Below, piece after piece: positions 1 to 7,250 of a stretch of 64,000 nucleotides of DNA. Location of the stretch: NCBI GenBank assembly GCA_013314735.1, contig JABUFD010000002.1, positions 558,001 through 622,000 of the forward strand, in the 5' to 3' direction. The stretch comes from Anaerolineae bacterium. GTDB taxonomy: Bacteria; Chloroflexota; Anaerolineae; Anaerolineales; Anaerolineaceae. Made by a program: the position numbers and the translations under genes. The stretch's first letter is position 1. Each line of letters opens with the position of its first letter. A model generated the notes under the pieces. It searched no databases. It had not been told where the DNA came from and saw only the letters and a list, made by a program, of their open reading frames with translations.

Positions 1-1
1 T

Positions 2-304
2 TACGGTTTCCAGTACGATCCCGGGCTGAAGGCATTTGTGTTCCGCAAATGGGTCAATGGCAAAGAATCGGTGATCAGCAGCTACAAGCCCGGCAATGAC
101 TACGAGTGGCACAACGTCAGCCGCGATGTGAAGGTGGTGGTGAAGGGCACCCGCATGGAAGCCTACATTGATGATGAACTGGTGCTGACCGCCACCGATG
201 ATAGCTACAGCAGCGGCGGGGTGGGCCTGCGCACGTGGTACGGCAGCAGCGCCTGCTTTGATGATTTTGAGATCACCAGCGTACCGCCCGAAGAAAGCGA
301 ATAA
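2..304 (+). CDS. C-terminal fragment of a LamG/DUF1080-like carbohydrate-binding protein
   Basis: The reading frame is open from the window edge to a TAA at 302-304, so the start lies outside. The visible 100 residues alternate beta-strand-like segments and end in a GVGLRTWYG...FDDFEI pattern, typical of the last strands of concanavalin-A-like (LamG / 3-keto-disaccharide-hydrolase-like) jelly rolls in secreted proteins. The exact family cannot be fixed from the fragment. The acidic tail suggests this is the true C-terminus. Confidence 0.6.
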   Translation, partial: YGFQYDPGLKAFVFRKWVNGKESVISSYKPGNDYEWHNVSRDVKVVVKGTRMEAYIDDELVLTATDDSYSSGGVGLRTWYGSSACFDDFEITSVPPEESE

Positions 305-340
305 GTCCGCCGGTTTTTCAGCGCGCGGGCAATCTTGTAG

Positions 341-346
341 TAGAAT
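341..346 (+). promoter_or_regulatory. -10 element for the GNAT gene
   Basis: TAGAAT within TTGTAGTAGAATC, 32 nt before the ATG at 379. It matches the recurring TGnTAnAATC pattern seen ahead of many genes here. No -35 is assigned. Confidence 0.4.
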
Positions 347-378
347 CAGGTACATTCCGCCGTGTAAAGGATCGCCCC

Positions 379-867
379 ATGACCGACCTGCTGGTTAAAC
401 TGTACAATCTCAAAGACGACTGGTCCTTCCTGCAAGAACAGCAAGCCCTGGGCATTGCCATCCGCAAGCCGATCGGGCCGGAGAAACATTTGATCGTGGA
501 TTGGGTGCGGGAGCATTTTTCGGATGCGTGGTCGAGTGAGATCGATATGGCAATGGCCAACCGCCCGATCACGTGCTTTATCGCGCTGGAAGCGGGGCAG
601 ATGATCGGATTTGCCTGTTACGACGCCACCGCGCTGGGCTTCTTCGGCCCCACCGGCGTGGCGGAAGCCTGCCGCGGCAAGGGCACCGGCAAGGCGCTCC
701 TGCTGGCGTGCCTGCTCGATATGAAGCTGAAAGGCTACGGCTACGCCGTGATCGGCGCGGTCGGCCCGGCGGCATTCTATGAGAAAGTGGTCGGCGCCAC
801 CGAAATCCCCGATTCCACCCCCAGCATCTGGGTCAACTGGCTGCACGCCAGGGGGGAGCATTTGTAG
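379..867 (+). CDS. GNAT-family N-acetyltransferase
   Basis: A 162-residue protein with the GNAT fold. The acetyl-CoA pyrophosphate loop is visible as CRGKGTGKALL (about residues 97-107), fitting the Q/R-x-x-G-x-G/A motif A. The C-terminal FYEKVVGATEI segment matches the usual motif B region. It transfers an acetyl group from acetyl-CoA to an unknown amine. The length is normal for a single-domain GNAT. It stands alone between a secreted-protein gene and an SPFH gene, so the substrate cannot be inferred from context. Confidence 0.8.
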   Translation: MTDLLVKLYNLKDDWSFLQEQQALGIAIRKPIGPEKHLIVDWVREHFSDAWSSEIDMAMANRPITCFIALEAGQMIGFACYDATALGFFGPTGVAEACRGKGTGKALLLACLLDMKLKGYGYAVIGAVGPAAFYEKVVGATEIPDSTPSIWVNWLHARGEHL

Positions 868-902
868 CCGATGCGATTCAGGCGGAGGTTCACAATAGCC
901 CG

Positions 903-930
903 TTGTATTCATCAGAAACCTCGATATAAT
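903..930 (+). promoter_or_regulatory. Sigma70-type promoter for the SPFH gene
   Basis: TTGTAT (903-908), 16-bp spacer, perfect TATAAT (925-930). It lies about 155 nt before the SPFH ATG, which leaves a long 5' leader with no obvious structure. Confidence 0.5.
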
Positions 931-1086
931 CATAAGTAGAACCAATTAAACTATCCATTCCCTCGTTGATCGATCGATTCGAGGAACCAATGCCAGGGGC
1001 GATCTATTTTTTCGCCAACAAAATATTCTTCAGCCATATGCCGGTGGATAAATCGGCATGTGGATTTTTGGATTAAGGAGTAAGCC

Positions 1087-2016
1087 ATGTTCGGTTTTCA
1101 GATCATCCCGCAAGCACATGCGGTGGTTGTTGAGCGCCTGGGCAAATTCAACCGGATACTCCCCAGCGGACTGCGGTTCATCATGCCGATCTTTGAATCC
1201 AAACGGGTAATCTTTTCCCGTTCGCTGGAAATTGATGTGGATGGCACCCGTCGGATTGTGACACGGAAATCATATTTGATTGATTTGCGGGAACAGGTGT
1301 TGGATTTTCCACAGCAAAGTGTGATCACCCAGGACAATGTCACCATGGGAATTGATGCGGTGCTTTTTTACCAGGTCCAGAATCCAGAAAAGTCAGTCTA
1401 TGGCATATCGAACCTGGCTGACGGGATGGAGAAGGTGGTGCAGACCAGCCTGCGCAACGTGGTGGGGCAAATGACACTGGATGAGACGTTGTCATCGCGG
1501 GAAACCATCAACTCGCAATTACGGATCATCCTGGATGAGGCGACCAATCCGTGGGGGGTTCGGATCACGCGGGTGGAACTGCAGGAAATCTCACCCAGTG
1601 CTGAAATTCGTCACCGCATGGAATTGCAGATGACGGCCGAACGGGAAAAACGGGCGGAAATCCTCCAGGCGGAGGGAAAGAAACAGGCTGCAGTGCTTGA
1701 GGCTGAGGGCGAGGCGACCGCGGAAATCCGCCGGGCGGAAGCTGCCAAACAGGCGAAGATACTGGAGGCTGAAGGGGTTGCCCAGGCACGGTTAACGGTG
1801 GCGGAAGCAGAGGCACAGGCGTTGGAAGCCATCCACCAGAAAATCGGGAAGGACCGGGCTACTGACTATTTAATCGCCCTGAAATACCTGGAGTCATTGG
1901 CAGAAATTTCAAACGGCACGGCTACCAAGCTGTTCCTGCCGTATGAAGCCACCGGTATCCTGGGCGCCTTGGGCAGCGTGCGCGAAATGTTCAAGACCGA
2001 ACCCGGGGAAGCATAA
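1087..2016 (+). CDS. SPFH/stomatin-prohibitin (band 7) protein without membrane anchor
   Basis: A 309-residue band-7 protein. The SPFH core opens at once (QIIPQAHAVVVERLGKF) and runs to about residue 170. It is followed by an alanine/glutamate-rich coiled coil with repeating AEG units (about 180-250) of the kind that drives ring or raft oligomerisation. QmcA/stomatin relatives normally begin with a hydrophobic anchor. Here an in-frame TAA lies immediately upstream (1081-1083) and GGAG sits at 1077-1080, so the ATG at 1087 is fixed and the anchor is truly absent. No NfeD partner gene is adjacent. The likely role is membrane-microdomain scaffolding or a cytosolic oligomer. Confidence 0.85.
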   Translation: MFGFQIIPQAHAVVVERLGKFNRILPSGLRFIMPIFESKRVIFSRSLEIDVDGTRRIVTRKSYLIDLREQVLDFPQQSVITQDNVTMGIDAVLFYQVQNPEKSVYGISNLADGMEKVVQTSLRNVVGQMTLDETLSSRETINSQLRIILDEATNPWGVRITRVELQEISPSAEIRHRMELQMTAEREKRAEILQAEGKKQAAVLEAEGEATAEIRRAEAAKQAKILEAEGVAQARLTVAEAEAQALEAIHQKIGKDRATDYLIALKYLESLAEISNGTATKLFLPYEATGILGALGSVREMFKTEPGEA

Positions 2017-2029
2017 GCCTGCCGGCGGT

Positions 2030-2821
2030 TCACCCCGCCAATAACAATTCCTGCAGCCGCGCTACATCCTCCGCCGACAGCCCCAGTGCCTGGCGGGTGA
2101 AGGTGTCAAAGCTGCCCCAGTGTTCATCGATGGCAGCGAAGGCGCCGCGCAGCCATGCCGCGCGCACCTGCCACAACGGGCGCATCAGGCGCACCGGGCG
2201 GGGACCCTTGGTGAGCAGGATCATTACCATCAACTGCCGGTCGGGGTGGATGTATTTGCCGCTCAGCAGGTAATCCTGTTCGATCACGGCGTATTCCGCC
2301 CCCAGCAGGCGCAGCAGCAGTGCCGCGGCGAAGCCGGCGCGGTCCTTGCCGGCGGTGCAATGCCACAGCACCGGCTGCCCGTTGGCCTCCAGCACGGCCT
2401 GCACAAACTGGCGGTAGGCATCGTGGAAATCCAATGGGAACTGGCGGTAGGTGTGCGCCATCACCGCCACGGTATCCAGCCCGTCGAAGTCGTTTTGCTC
2501 ATAGCGGCGGCGCATGTCCTGCATCATCGCCGCGTTGCCCTCATCCAGAATCGGCAGCTCCAGCACGCGGATGGCATGCCCCGCCGGCAGGCGGTCGGGG
2601 TGGCGCTGTTTTTCCTCGGCGGAACGGAAATCGATCACGGTGTGTAGCTGCAGTGCCGCCAGTTTTGCGGCATCGCCCCGGCTGACCTTGCCGAGGTGGC
2701 CGGAGCGGTACAGGAGGCCGCGGCGCACGGTTTTGCCGTCCGCTGCCGGGTATCCGCCCAGGTCACGCAGGTTGTTGATGCTGCGCAGCGGCAGGCGGTG
2801 GGATGGGTGCAATGGGGGCAT
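2030..2821 (-). CDS. Tyrosine/dual-specificity protein phosphatase (Y_phosphatase3, IphP/LipA-like)
   Basis: A 263-residue protein with the CX5R phosphatase signature HCTAGKDRAG, giving catalytic Cys155 and Arg161. The N-terminal block NLRDLGGYPAADGKTVRRG...YRSGHL is typical of the IphP/LipA group, which dephosphorylates phosphotyrosine and sometimes phosphoinositides. No signal peptide is seen, so it is predicted cytoplasmic. It converges with the SPFH gene 14 bp away. Its promoter lies in the upstream 82-bp repeat. Confidence 0.88.
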   Translation of the reverse strand: MPPLHPSHRLPLRSINNLRDLGGYPAADGKTVRRGLLYRSGHLGKVSRGDAAKLAALQLHTVIDFRSAEEKQRHPDRLPAGHAIRVLELPILDEGNAAMMQDMRRRYEQNDFDGLDTVAVMAHTYRQFPLDFHDAYRQFVQAVLEANGQPVLWHCTAGKDRAGFAAALLLRLLGAEYAVIEQDYLLSGKYIHPDRQLMVMILLTKGPRPVRLMRPLWQVRAAWLRGAFAAIDEHWGSFDTFTRQALGLSAEDVARLQELLLAG

Positions 2822-2854
2822 GGTGATCCTTTCGTGCTGTGAAAATCATTCCCC

Positions 2855-2860
2855 ATTGTA
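2855..2860 (-). promoter_or_regulatory. -10 element for the phosphatase gene
   Basis: TACAAT on the minus strand, 33 nt upstream of the ATG at 2821, inside the 82-bp repeat. Confidence 0.4.
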
Positions 2861-2882
2861 CCGGAAAACGCGCAGTTGGTTG

Positions 2883-2888
2883 TACAAT
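2883..2888 (+). promoter_or_regulatory. -10 element pointing into the truncated methyltransferase
   Basis: TACAAT in the context TTGTACAATC, 37 nt before the ATG at 2926. The same element in the right repeat copy points to the creatininase-family gene. Confidence 0.4.
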
Positions 2889-2925
2889 CATAGGGTACCA
2901 TTCCCCCGATTCACTGGAAGCTTCC

Positions 2926-3066
2926 ATGCCGCACGATCCCGCGCAAACCGATTGGGTGCAATCCTTTTACCACGCCGCCGCGTGGTGGGGCGAAAGCGGG
3001 TCAAGCTGTTTTTTGGGTTTTTCGGCAGATTACTCACTCATCATTGTTTGTGTTTCAACAGGTTGA
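2926..3066 (+). pseudogene. Truncated 5' end of a gene resembling a SAM methyltransferase
   Basis: The first about 25 codons (MPHDPAQTDWVQSFYHAAAW...) keep the GC-rich codon use of the chromosome and resemble the start of class I methyltransferases of the WVxxFYxxxxxWW type. After about position 3010 the sequence becomes AT-rich, the similarity stops, and the frame ends at 3066. It looks like a gene cut off where the accessory block begins. Family assignment rests on a short stretch and is tentative. Confidence 0.45.
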
Positions 3067-3239
3067 GGCCTATACTTATTTAAGGTTTGGTTATCACAGG
3101 TTAATGAAAGTAACCGGGCATAATTTCGATGTAACATGCTTTTTTCAATTGGCTATACGGCTTTTGATCGATGAACATGACGTATGGAGGTTCCAGCGAG
3201 AGCGGGAAGAGGACATATGATCTGTTTCAAGGAGGAGAC

Positions 3240-3407
3240 ATGGAATACACAGTGGTTGAAGAACATAGTCGCGATGAATTGGTCAAGAAAGTAGCAGATC
3301 TGATAAAACAAGGTTGGAAACCTTTAGGCGGTATAGCTGTATCGACAGTGGCACCCATTCTAGGAAATTACATATTTTGTCAGGCTTTGATCAGAGAGCA
3401 TCCATGA
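3240..3407 (+). CDS. DUF1737-family small protein (first gene cassette)
   Basis: A 55-residue protein. The sequence MEYTVVEEHSRDELVKKV...QGWKPLGGIAVS fits the DUF1737 pattern (an alpha-beta unit ending in GWxPxGG), function unknown. An in-frame ATG exists at 3171, but AAGGAGG at 3230-3236 places the start at 3240. It is AT-richer than the chromosomal genes. A 108-bp attC-like site follows 97 nt after the stop, so this gene is read as the first cassette of the array. No clear upstream GTTRRRY boundary was found. Confidence 0.75.
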   Translation: MEYTVVEEHSRDELVKKVADLIKQGWKPLGGIAVSTVAPILGNYIFCQALIREHP

Positions 3408-3504
3408 CCATAGCGAATGGAGGTTTCAACGCCAATGGGCAACGAGGCGTATAAATTCTTTCAACATCGAAAAGCAATAAGCATAACTCTGGTTTTCCGG
3501 CCTG

Positions 3505-3612
3505 GTCCAACAAACGCCTGGAGCGGACGGGGCCTACGCACTGGTTTTGTGAGAAATATTCTGATTCGTAATGCTCGTTCAACCGGCCCCGTCGCTTAGC
3601 CGCACGTTGGGC
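3505..3612 (+). repeat. Integron-type attC recombination site 1
   Basis: Outer box R'' is GTCCAAC (3505-3511, fits RYYYAAC) and R' is GTTGGGC (3606-3612, fits GTTRRRY). The arms 3505-3534 and 3585-3612 pair along their length with two extra bases on the left arm, the extrahelical-base arrangement used by integron integrases for strand choice. The inner part (GACGGGGCC / GGCCCCGTC) pairs perfectly. Predicted cut is G^TTGGGC at 3606/3607. The ATG of the next gene follows 29 nt after R', which is normal cassette spacing. Confidence 0.82.
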
Positions 3613-3641
3613 GGCAGCGAAATAAACGTGAAGGAAACCGT

Positions 3642-4379
3642 ATGACAAAGACCATACTACACAATAACGCAACACCCATATATGCGTTTTTGAGTTTTAT
3701 CAATTCAGAGCAAGTAGAAAATCAGAAGTTTAAGTCAATTAAGATTCTAGATTGCGGAGCGGGCGGAAGAACCCCACCACTTGCATTGTTTTACGAACAT
3801 GGATTCGACACGTGGGGAATTGATATTTCATATGAACAACTAGAAAAAGCAAAACAATACTGCAACGAAAAAGGGTTACAGATAAATCTTAGCAACGGTG
3901 ATATGCGCCAAATCCCATTTGACGATAAGAGTTTTGAATACGTATATGAGCATTACTCAATGTGTCATCTCAGCAAGGATGACACAGCAAAAGCAATAGG
4001 CGAGATGTATAGAGTAACCAAAAAAGGTGGAGTGTGTTTTTTGGGATTAATTTCCACGGATTCGTATCCGAAGTCGTCATACGGAAGAGAGAGTGAGCCT
4101 GGCGAATATTGGATGGAAGAAGAATCTGGTCAAGTGCGACACAGTATGTTTACTGATAAGGAAGCAGATGAGTTAGTATCTGGATGGGAAATCTTGTCAA
4201 AAGAAAAGCGAGTAATATATTTAAGGGATGAAGCACAGCAAACGTCAATAGAGAAATGGATGGAAATGTATAAAGGAATGGAACACCTGTACGCAAAAGA
4301 TATTTGGAGAGAACAATACAATCAGAGACTGGACAAGTTCAATTACACTCACATATATTATTTTTTAAGAAGGCGTTGA
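3642..4379 (+). CDS. Class I SAM-dependent methyltransferase (second gene cassette)
   Basis: A 245-residue Rossmann methyltransferase (Methyltransf_11 type). Motif I is ILDCGAGGRTPPLALF (about residues 31-46), the acidic end of beta-2 is GIDIS (about 61-65), and motif II/III is GDMRQIPFDDKSFEYVYEHY (about 85-104). The glycine loop reads DCGAGGR rather than DxGxGxG, and the following TPP is unusual. Substrate is unknown. AT-rich codon use contrasts with the flanking chromosome. It starts 29 nt after attC site 1 and ends 75 nt before attC site 2, so it sits exactly as a mobile cassette would (3607-4568). Confidence 0.85.
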   Translation: MTKTILHNNATPIYAFLSFINSEQVENQKFKSIKILDCGAGGRTPPLALFYEHGFDTWGIDISYEQLEKAKQYCNEKGLQINLSNGDMRQIPFDDKSFEYVYEHYSMCHLSKDDTAKAIGEMYRVTKKGGVCFLGLISTDSYPKSSYGRESEPGEYWMEEESGQVRHSMFTDKEADELVSGWEILSKEKRVIYLRDEAQQTSIEKWMEMYKGMEHLYAKDIWREQYNQRLDKFNYTHIYYFLRRR

Positions 4380-4454
4380 GAATGAATTGGCTGTTTATTG
4401 CAGCACATGGCGGTAACACTTTGATTTAGCAAAGTTAACTCTTGGCGAAAAATC

Positions 4455-4574
4455 ACCCAACAAAACGTGCAGCCGACGTGTGGGATTCTGCCGCATTTTT
4501 CTCGCTTTAGTTTTTTTCTACATCCCAAAGCGAATCCCAGCCCGTCCACACGCGACTGACGCAAACCGTTGGAC
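4455..4574 (+). repeat. Integron-type attC recombination site 2
   Basis: R'' ACCCAAC (4455-4461) and R' GTTGGAC (4568-4574) fit the consensus. The arms pair imperfectly through the CGTGTGG / CCACACG core (about 4477-4484 with 4546-4552), and a further short pairing (GGGATTC / GAATCCC) closes the centre. Total length is 120 bp. Predicted cut is at 4568/4569. The next ATG lies 45 nt downstream. Confidence 0.8.
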
Positions 4575-4619
4575 GGTTACGTTGACCGCTCATCGGGCGA
4601 AAATAGAAAGGATAGCGAA

Positions 4620-5366
4620 ATGACGAATCAAGGTATCAATGCTGAGACCGCCGACTCTACATATCAGAACCTCTTCAAAATTGGCGGCATGGCGGCTTTG
4701 GTTGTGGCAATGCTAATCCTGGGTGAAGTTGTAGTTCTTGCCATCTATCCACCACCTGTCACGATAAGCGATTGGTTCATGCTGTTTCAAAGCAATAACG
4801 TTATTGGATTGCTGGACTTTTGGGGTCTGGAAGTTCCGATGTATTTGATGTTCATCCTGATGTTTCTCGCCCTCTACATGGCGCTCAGAAAAAATAATGC
4901 AAGCCTGATGGTAGTCGCTTTGGCCTTTGCCCTTCTGGGAATTGGGGTCTTCCTTGCCACGAACAATCCTTTCGCTATGCTTTCTCTCAGCAACCAGTAC
5001 GCGACCGCGACGACGGATGCAGAAAGATCAACCCTCCTGGCGGCAGGACTGGCGTTGTTGTCCAATACGAACCAGCGCGCTGTTGGCGGTTTCAACATGG
5101 GACTATTCCTGGTATCTGCTGCAGGTCTGATTGTTTCATCTGTCATGTTCCGGAGCAATTCCTTTTGCAGGTCAACCGCTTTTGTGGGAATTCTGGCACA
5201 TGGGCTGTCACTCGCCGATTACATCAGACAGGCGCTAACACCATCCGCAATTGTTACGCTGCTGGTGGTTCTGCCCAATGCCTTATTGCTTGTGATCTGG
5301 TATGTTCTGGTCGGGCGACGACTTTTCCATCTGGGGCGGTCCGAAAGGAAGATGGGTTCCCAATAA
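4620..5366 (+). CDS. DUF4386-like multi-pass membrane protein (third gene cassette)
   Basis: A 248-residue protein with about six hydrophobic helices (first: GGMAALVVAMLILGEVVVLA, about residues 23-42). Helix order and the NNPFAMLSLSNQYATA loop fit DUF4386, a family of unknown function. The frame is open back to 4569, but AAGGATAGCGAA before 4620 supports this start. It follows attC site 2 directly, so it is the third cassette. No attC is found after its stop. Only 26 bp separate it from the 82-bp repeat, so its own attC was probably lost. Confidence 0.75.
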   Translation: MTNQGINAETADSTYQNLFKIGGMAALVVAMLILGEVVVLAIYPPPVTISDWFMLFQSNNVIGLLDFWGLEVPMYLMFILMFLALYMALRKNNASLMVVALAFALLGIGVFLATNNPFAMLSLSNQYATATTDAERSTLLAAGLALLSNTNQRAVGGFNMGLFLVSAAGLIVSSVMFRSNSFCRSTAFVGILAHGLSLADYIRQALTPSAIVTLLVVLPNALLLVIWYVLVGRRLFHLGRSERKMGSQ

Positions 5367-5392
5367 TCGTAAGCAGAACCGTTTGGGTGGAG

Positions 5393-5474
5393 TTCGTGCT
5401 GTGAAAATCATTCCCCATTGTACCGGAAAACGCGCGGTTGGTTGTACAATCATAGGGTACCATTCCACCGATTC
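5393..5474. repeat. 82-bp direct repeat, right copy
   Basis: 80/82 identical to 2831-2912. The plus-strand TACAAT (5445-5450) drives the creatininase-family gene. The minus-strand TACAAT (5417-5422) faces back into the cassette block and could give antisense transcripts of the DUF4386 gene. Confidence 0.9.
5445..5450 (+). promoter_or_regulatory. -10 element for the creatininase-family gene
   Basis: TACAAT in TTGTACAATC, 50 nt before the ATG at 5501. AGGAGG precedes the start. Confidence 0.45.
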
Positions 5475-5500
5475 CAACCGCGTACCCGAGGAGGACCACC

Positions 5501-6292
5501 ATGCAAGATTATTCATCCGTCCAATATGAACGCCTGATGCCGCGCGAGGCGCGCGCCCGGCGCGAAGCCTGCCCGGTGGCATACCTGCCGATCGGGACGA
5601 TCGAGTGGCACGGGGTGCAAAACCCGCTCGGGCTCGATACGCTCAAGATGCACCACCTGCTGTGCGAATGCGCCCTGGCGGCGGGCGGGCTGGTGTTCCC
5701 GCCGCTGTATTACGGCGAGAACCGCGAACAGGCGCTGATGGAAGCCAACGCCGGCGACCGCGGCCAGATCGCGGCCGTGATGGGGCTGCCGCCGGAGAAC
5801 TTCGACCCCGGCTACATGGTCGAGAACGTGGCGGCGCAGAACCGCGCCTACCACAACCTGCTGATCCACATCCTGCACGAGATCAAGAGCCTGGGGTTCC
5901 AGGTGGCGGTGATCGGCGCCGGTCATTACCCGCTGCTGGACCACGCCCGTGCCGCGGCAGCCGCCTTCCACCAGGAACAGGGCTGGCCCAAGATGGCGGC
6001 CTGGGCGATGAGCGGCTACGAGCTGGTGCAGGGGCGCTTCACCCCCTGCGGCGACCATGCCGGCAAGTGGGAGACCTCGCTCCTGCTGCACCTTGACCCC
6101 GGGATGCAGGACCTCTCGCGCCTGCCGGCGCGCGGCGAAACGTTGATCGGCACCAGCGACAACGGCGTGCAGGAGAGCAATGCCGAATTCGGCCGCGCCG
6201 CCACCGATGCGATCGTGGCGGTGGTGCAGGACCGCGTGGCGGAACTGCTGATGAATATTGACCGGTACCAGGGGCATGGGTCGCCGATGTAG
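5501..6292 (+). CDS. Creatininase-family amidohydrolase
   Basis: A 263-residue member of the creatininase fold, metal-dependent amide hydrolases that include creatininase and MftE-type peptidases. The N-terminal metal block is PIGTIEWHGVQNPLGLDT, supplying Glu35, His37 and Asp46. The usual NGHGGN segment is replaced by GAGHYPL (about residue 145), keeping the histidine but not the flanking residues, so the substrate probably differs from known members. The segment GDHAGKWETSL supplies the later conserved His/Glu. An AT-rich gene starts 12 bp after its stop and is likely co-transcribed. Confidence 0.8.
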   Translation: MQDYSSVQYERLMPREARARREACPVAYLPIGTIEWHGVQNPLGLDTLKMHHLLCECALAAGGLVFPPLYYGENREQALMEANAGDRGQIAAVMGLPPENFDPGYMVENVAAQNRAYHNLLIHILHEIKSLGFQVAVIGAGHYPLLDHARAAAAAFHQEQGWPKMAAWAMSGYELVQGRFTPCGDHAGKWETSLLLHLDPGMQDLSRLPARGETLIGTSDNGVQESNAEFGRAATDAIVAVVQDRVAELLMNIDRYQGHGSPM

Positions 6293-6304
6293 GGGGAAAA
6301 TACA

Positions 6305-7156
6305 ATGAAAATCGAAGATTCCCACTATGGCAATGTGGATCGCGCAAAATACGATACTTTGCTCTCTGTTGTGAGTAATTTTATTACACAATTTAGCCAG
6401 ATTTACAACTCTTATCAAAATGAGCCAGTGGCAAATTCTATTGCAATGTATGAACGAGAAAATTATCCGAACAGAACATTGGTTGAAGATGCACAATTTC
6501 GGGGAATCTTGTCAATAGAAGTTGTAAGTGACCTTCTAATGGCGTGGTACAAAACTATTACTGAACCTATTACGACAATCTCAATTTGTATAATTATTCG
6601 TAGCTTTATTGAAAATTGCTCAATAGCTTTATGGTTACTAGATCCTGAAGTTGATGTTCGAACCCGTGTAAGTAGATATTTGGCCTTTCGATTTCAGGGA
6701 CTTGATCAACAGAAAAGATATGCATCTGCATTAGGTATGCAAGCAGAATTAGAAAAAGTCAATCAAAGGATTTATAAGGTAGAAAACGATGCGGTTGCTT
6801 TAGGATTTTCAAAAATACGAGATAAGTCTGACAGGATCATAGGTATAGCTGAACATATGCCTAGTTTTACAAAATTGGTAAAAGATACCTTGGATATGGA
6901 AGATCAATATCGATGGTTCTCATTCATAATTCATGGACATCATTTTGCCGTAAAGACCATTGGCTTTCGAGAAGTAAGTCGCACTGGAAATATAATCAGT
7001 GCTGATAAAATCATTCCCCCTCAACTGATTGAATTGACAAAGGATATTGTGTTTAATTCTTTTATTCGTGTTATATGTAGCTTATGGAAGTTGTATGGTT
7101 GGGACAATCGTGACATTGATTTTTTTTCGAATTTATGCACAATCACGATAACTTAA
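6305..7156 (+). CDS. AT-rich hypothetical protein
   Basis: A 283-residue, mostly helical protein that I do not recognise; the pattern is reminiscent of DUF5677-type proteins, without a motif to prove it. A central hydrophobic stretch (PITTISICIIIRSFIENCSI, about residues 97-116) is followed by charged helices and the motif FIIHGHHFAVK (about 200-210). AGGGGGA precedes the start and the gap to the preceding gene is 12 bp. Its AT-rich codons contrast sharply with both neighbours, which suggests separate acquisition into the operon. Confidence 0.6.
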   Translation: MKIEDSHYGNVDRAKYDTLLSVVSNFITQFSQIYNSYQNEPVANSIAMYERENYPNRTLVEDAQFRGILSIEVVSDLLMAWYKTITEPITTISICIIIRSFIENCSIALWLLDPEVDVRTRVSRYLAFRFQGLDQQKRYASALGMQAELEKVNQRIYKVENDAVALGFSKIRDKSDRIIGIAEHMPSFTKLVKDTLDMEDQYRWFSFIIHGHHFAVKTIGFREVSRTGNIISADKIIPPQLIELTKDIVFNSFIRVICSLWKLYGWDNRDIDFFSNLCTITIT

Positions 7157-7250
7157 ATAAGCAAGCAGGAGAAGCCGACACACGGACACGATAGATACTA
7201 TTAACATCTCGAATGAATATTACCTCGTAATCTTTAAAAAGGAGCAACCG

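Larger units (their letters stand above)
2831..2912. repeat. 82-bp direct repeat, left copy, carrying a divergent promoter pair
   Basis: 80 of 82 positions are identical to 5393-5474 (differences at 2874 and 2905). Each copy holds two TACAAT hexamers facing outward. One (2855-2860, read on the minus strand) is 33 nt from the phosphatase ATG. The other (2883-2888, plus strand) points to the truncated methyltransferase start at 2926. Confidence 0.9.

Noticed and set aside
3057-3070. Upstream cassette boundary at GTTGAGGC
   Set aside because: The seventh base breaks GTTRRRY and no pairing left arm is found, so no attI or attC is called.
3000-5400. Insertion sequence with transposase
   Set aside because: No transposase frame or terminal inverted repeats bracket the block; attC sites explain the structure better.
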